Assembly (NCBI RefSeq): GCF_004349065.1
Contig: NZ_SMKZ01000023.1
Location: forward strand, 33,722 to 97,721
DNA: 64,000 nt
Source: Jiangella asiatica
GTDB lineage: Bacteria > Actinomycetota > Actinomycetes > Jiangellales > Jiangellaceae
Direction of reading: 5' to 3'
Of the stretch, positions 62,496 to 64,000 are shown one piece after another. Under the pieces are notes generated by a model, which was not told the origin of the DNA, did not search any database, and was given only the letters and a program-made list of their open reading frames with translations. Position numbers and translations under genes: made by a program. Position 1 is the stretch's first letter. Each line of letters begins with the position of its first letter.

Positions 62496-64000
62496 GCCTC
62501 GACGTCGTCGAGCACCAGGAAGTCGCGCGGGTCGACGGCCAGGCCGTCCACCCCGTCGCGCAGTGCCGACAACGACGGACGGGTCGCGATGCCGATGGCC
62601 CACGCCTCGTCCACCAGGACCTCGTTGAGCTGGGCGAACGCCGTTTGCCGGTCCGCGTCGGTGATCGCCGTCCGGGCGGCGGCGACGGCCTGGATGTAGG
62701 CGTCGGGCACCGCGGCGCCGAGCATCACGTTCTCGGTGCTCGGCAGCATCTGCCGGCCGCGGGAGATCAGGGATGGGCTCTGCAGGTTGTTCGGCTGGGC
62801 GGCGACACAGCATTGCAGCCGGCTGGCGAACAGCTCCTCGAGGAACGTCGTCTGTTCCATCGGGTCGATGGTGAGCTCGAAGCCGATCTTGTCCAGGTCG
62901 GCTTGGATGATTTGGAGAATCTCGATGGCGCCGGGTTCGTCGCCGACGCCGGCGACGGCTTGGCGGGGGCCGCCGGCGGCGTCGAGCATGGCCGCGGCGG
63001 CGTCGAGGTCGAAGCTGTGTGAGTCCAGGTAGGCGGGGTCGAACGCCGGCGACGGCGGCATGAACGCGGTGTAGATGGGCTCGCCGAGGCCGAAGCGGAC
63101 CTGTTCGATGATGCGTTCGCGGTCGATGGCGCGGGCGACGGCCTGGCGTAGTGCCTTGTTGTCGAACGGCGGCAGCGCGGCGTTCATGAAGAACAGGTCC
63201 ATCCGGCCGCCGCCTTGGACCAGGGTGAACCGGCTCTCCAGGCGCTCGGCGTGCCGCAACGCCAGGTACACCGCGCCGTCGACGTCGCCGGACTCCAGCG
63301 CCGCGACCAGTGCCTCCTCGTCGTTGAAGAAGCGGTACTCGACCTCGTCCAGGTGCGGCTTGCCGTCGTTCCAGTGGTCGGGGTTCTTGGTGAGGACGAG
63401 GCGGCGGTCGCGTTCGAAGGTGTCGAGGAGGAAGGGTCCGGAGCCGGATGGCTCGGTCTCCAGCGTCGCCGGCACGTTGCTCGCCGCCGGAACCAGTGGG
63501 AAGGCGAACATCCAGTCCAGGACGAGGCCCTCGGGTGTCGGCTCGGTGAAGGCAAGCTGGACGGTGCGCTCGTCGACGGCCGTGGCGGTGGAGATGAACG
63601 AGGCCGGCCCGGTCTGCGTGAAGCCGGCCTCCGGGTTCTTCGCGCGCTCGATGCCGGCGACGATGTCGGCGGCGGTGACCGGGTCGCCGGTGTGGAAGGT
63701 GGTCTCACGCAGGGTGATCGTGCCGGACAGGTGATCGGGGGCCAGCTCCCAGCTCTCGGCACCCGCGGGGACCGGGGTGTAGTCGTCGGCGGCCGTGTAG
63801 TCGATCAGATACGTGTAGAAGGTGTGGATGTGCATGGCCGAGTTGGTCAGGTAGGGGTCGAACTGCATGATCTCGGTCGTGCCGAGGATGAGACGTCCGC
63901 CGGTCGCGTTGCCCGAGGTCGAATCGTCGTTGCCGCAGGCGGTGAGGAGGGGGAGGCCGAAGAGTGTGCCGGCACCGGTGATGCCTATGGTGCGTAGGAG
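62492..64000 (-). CDS. Solute-binding lipoprotein of the peptide/nickel family (SBP_bac_5), N-terminus outside window
   Basis: The frame is open to the window edge. The last visible codons encode a lipoprotein signal (GLPLLTACGND) just inside the boundary, so only a few residues are missing. The body contains LSGTITLRETTFHTGDPVTAADIVAGIERAKNP, typical of family 5. It is the first visible gene of the second sialidase module; the matching permeases are not in the window. Confidence 0.93.
   Translation of the reverse strand, partial: LLRTIGITGAGTLFGLPLLTACGNDDSTSGNATGGRLILGTTEIMQFDPYLTNSAMHIHTFYTYLIDYTAADDYTPVPAGAESWELAPDHLSGTITLRETTFHTGDPVTAADIVAGIERAKNPEAGFTQTGPASFISTATAVDERTVQLAFTEPTPEGLVLDWMFAFPLVPAASNVPATLETEPSGSGPFLLDTFERDRRLVLTKNPDHWNDGKPHLDEVEYRFFNDEEALVAALESGDVDGAVYLALRHAERLESRFTLVQGGGRMDLFFMNAALPPFDNKALRQAVARAIDRERIIEQVRFGLGEPIYTAFMPPSPAFDPAYLDSHSFDLDAAAAMLDAAGGPRQAVAGVGDEPGAIEILQIIQADLDKIGFELTIDPMEQTTFLEELFASRLQCCVAAQPNNLQSPSLISRGRQMLPSTENVMLGAAVPDAYIQAVAAARTAITDADRQTAFAQLNEVLVDEAWAIGIATRPSLSALRDGVDGLAVDPRDFLVLDDVEA

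Overview
The window is a chromosomal segment of a very high-GC actinobacterium. GTG starts are frequent, neighbouring genes commonly overlap by 4 bp (ATGA or GTGA), and the first 17 kb keeps an order known from mycobacteria and streptomycetes: relA-apt-yajC-ruvBAC-yebC-pdxT-nudix-pdxS-pimA-acyltransferase-pgsA-HIT-thrS. The genus cannot be proved from sequence alone. A Jiangella-like soil actinomycete is an impression, not a result. There are no rRNA or tRNA genes, CRISPR arrays, transposases or phage genes.

Region 1 (1-17.2 kb, almost all minus strand) is housekeeping: stringent response (rel), purine salvage (apt), Sec accessory (yajC), Holliday junction resolution (ruvCAB, with an SOS box before ruvC), PLP synthesis (pdxS/pdxT), phosphatidylinositol-mannoside synthesis (pgsA, acyltransferase, pimA) and threonyl-tRNA synthetase. 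Two things depart from the usual order. secD/secF are missing between yajC and apt. The pgsA-HIT-thrS link is interrupted by a divergent EF-G-like gene, an intact vapBC pair and the remnant of a second TA pair.

Region 2 (17.3-32.5 kb) is a mixed accessory stretch. It holds an HVA1/DUF2945 gene with a broken neighbour, a spore-photoproduct-lyase-like gene beside a Nei/Fpg glycosylase, a lipid-kinase-like gene, a PhoD-like phosphatase, DUF6325-SHOCT-GH15, a large membrane protein, a stand-alone sigma region-4 protein coupled to a STAS protein, an SRAP protein, a FadR-type regulator, and a VOC-DGPF-ECF42 sigma cassette.

Region 3 (32.6-42.7 kb) looks like a ribose/nucleoside scavenging regulon. 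A minus-strand operon (lacI-rbsK-rbsD-binding protein-ATPase-permease) is divergent from two translationally coupled secreted enzymes, an ADP-ribosylglycohydrolase-family protein with accessory domains and a nucleoside hydrolase. CAACCCGNGTTG operators lie between the two arms.

Region 4 (42.8-45.8 kb) has an NmrA-type reductase, a second vapBC pair, a YbaK-type deacylase and a divergent LysR regulator.

Region 5 (45.8-64 kb, running off the end) is a catabolic island for sialic-acid-like (nonulosonic) and sulfated glycoconjugates. It has two parallel modules, each with a solute-binding lipoprotein, a sialidase, a sulfatase and an N-acetylneuraminate-lyase-type aldolase. The first also carries a complete peptide-type ABC importer, an esterase and a divergent second sulfatase. 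Four of the five hydrolases in this island that are sulfatases or sialidases have no export signal, so most of the breakdown is predicted to happen after import.
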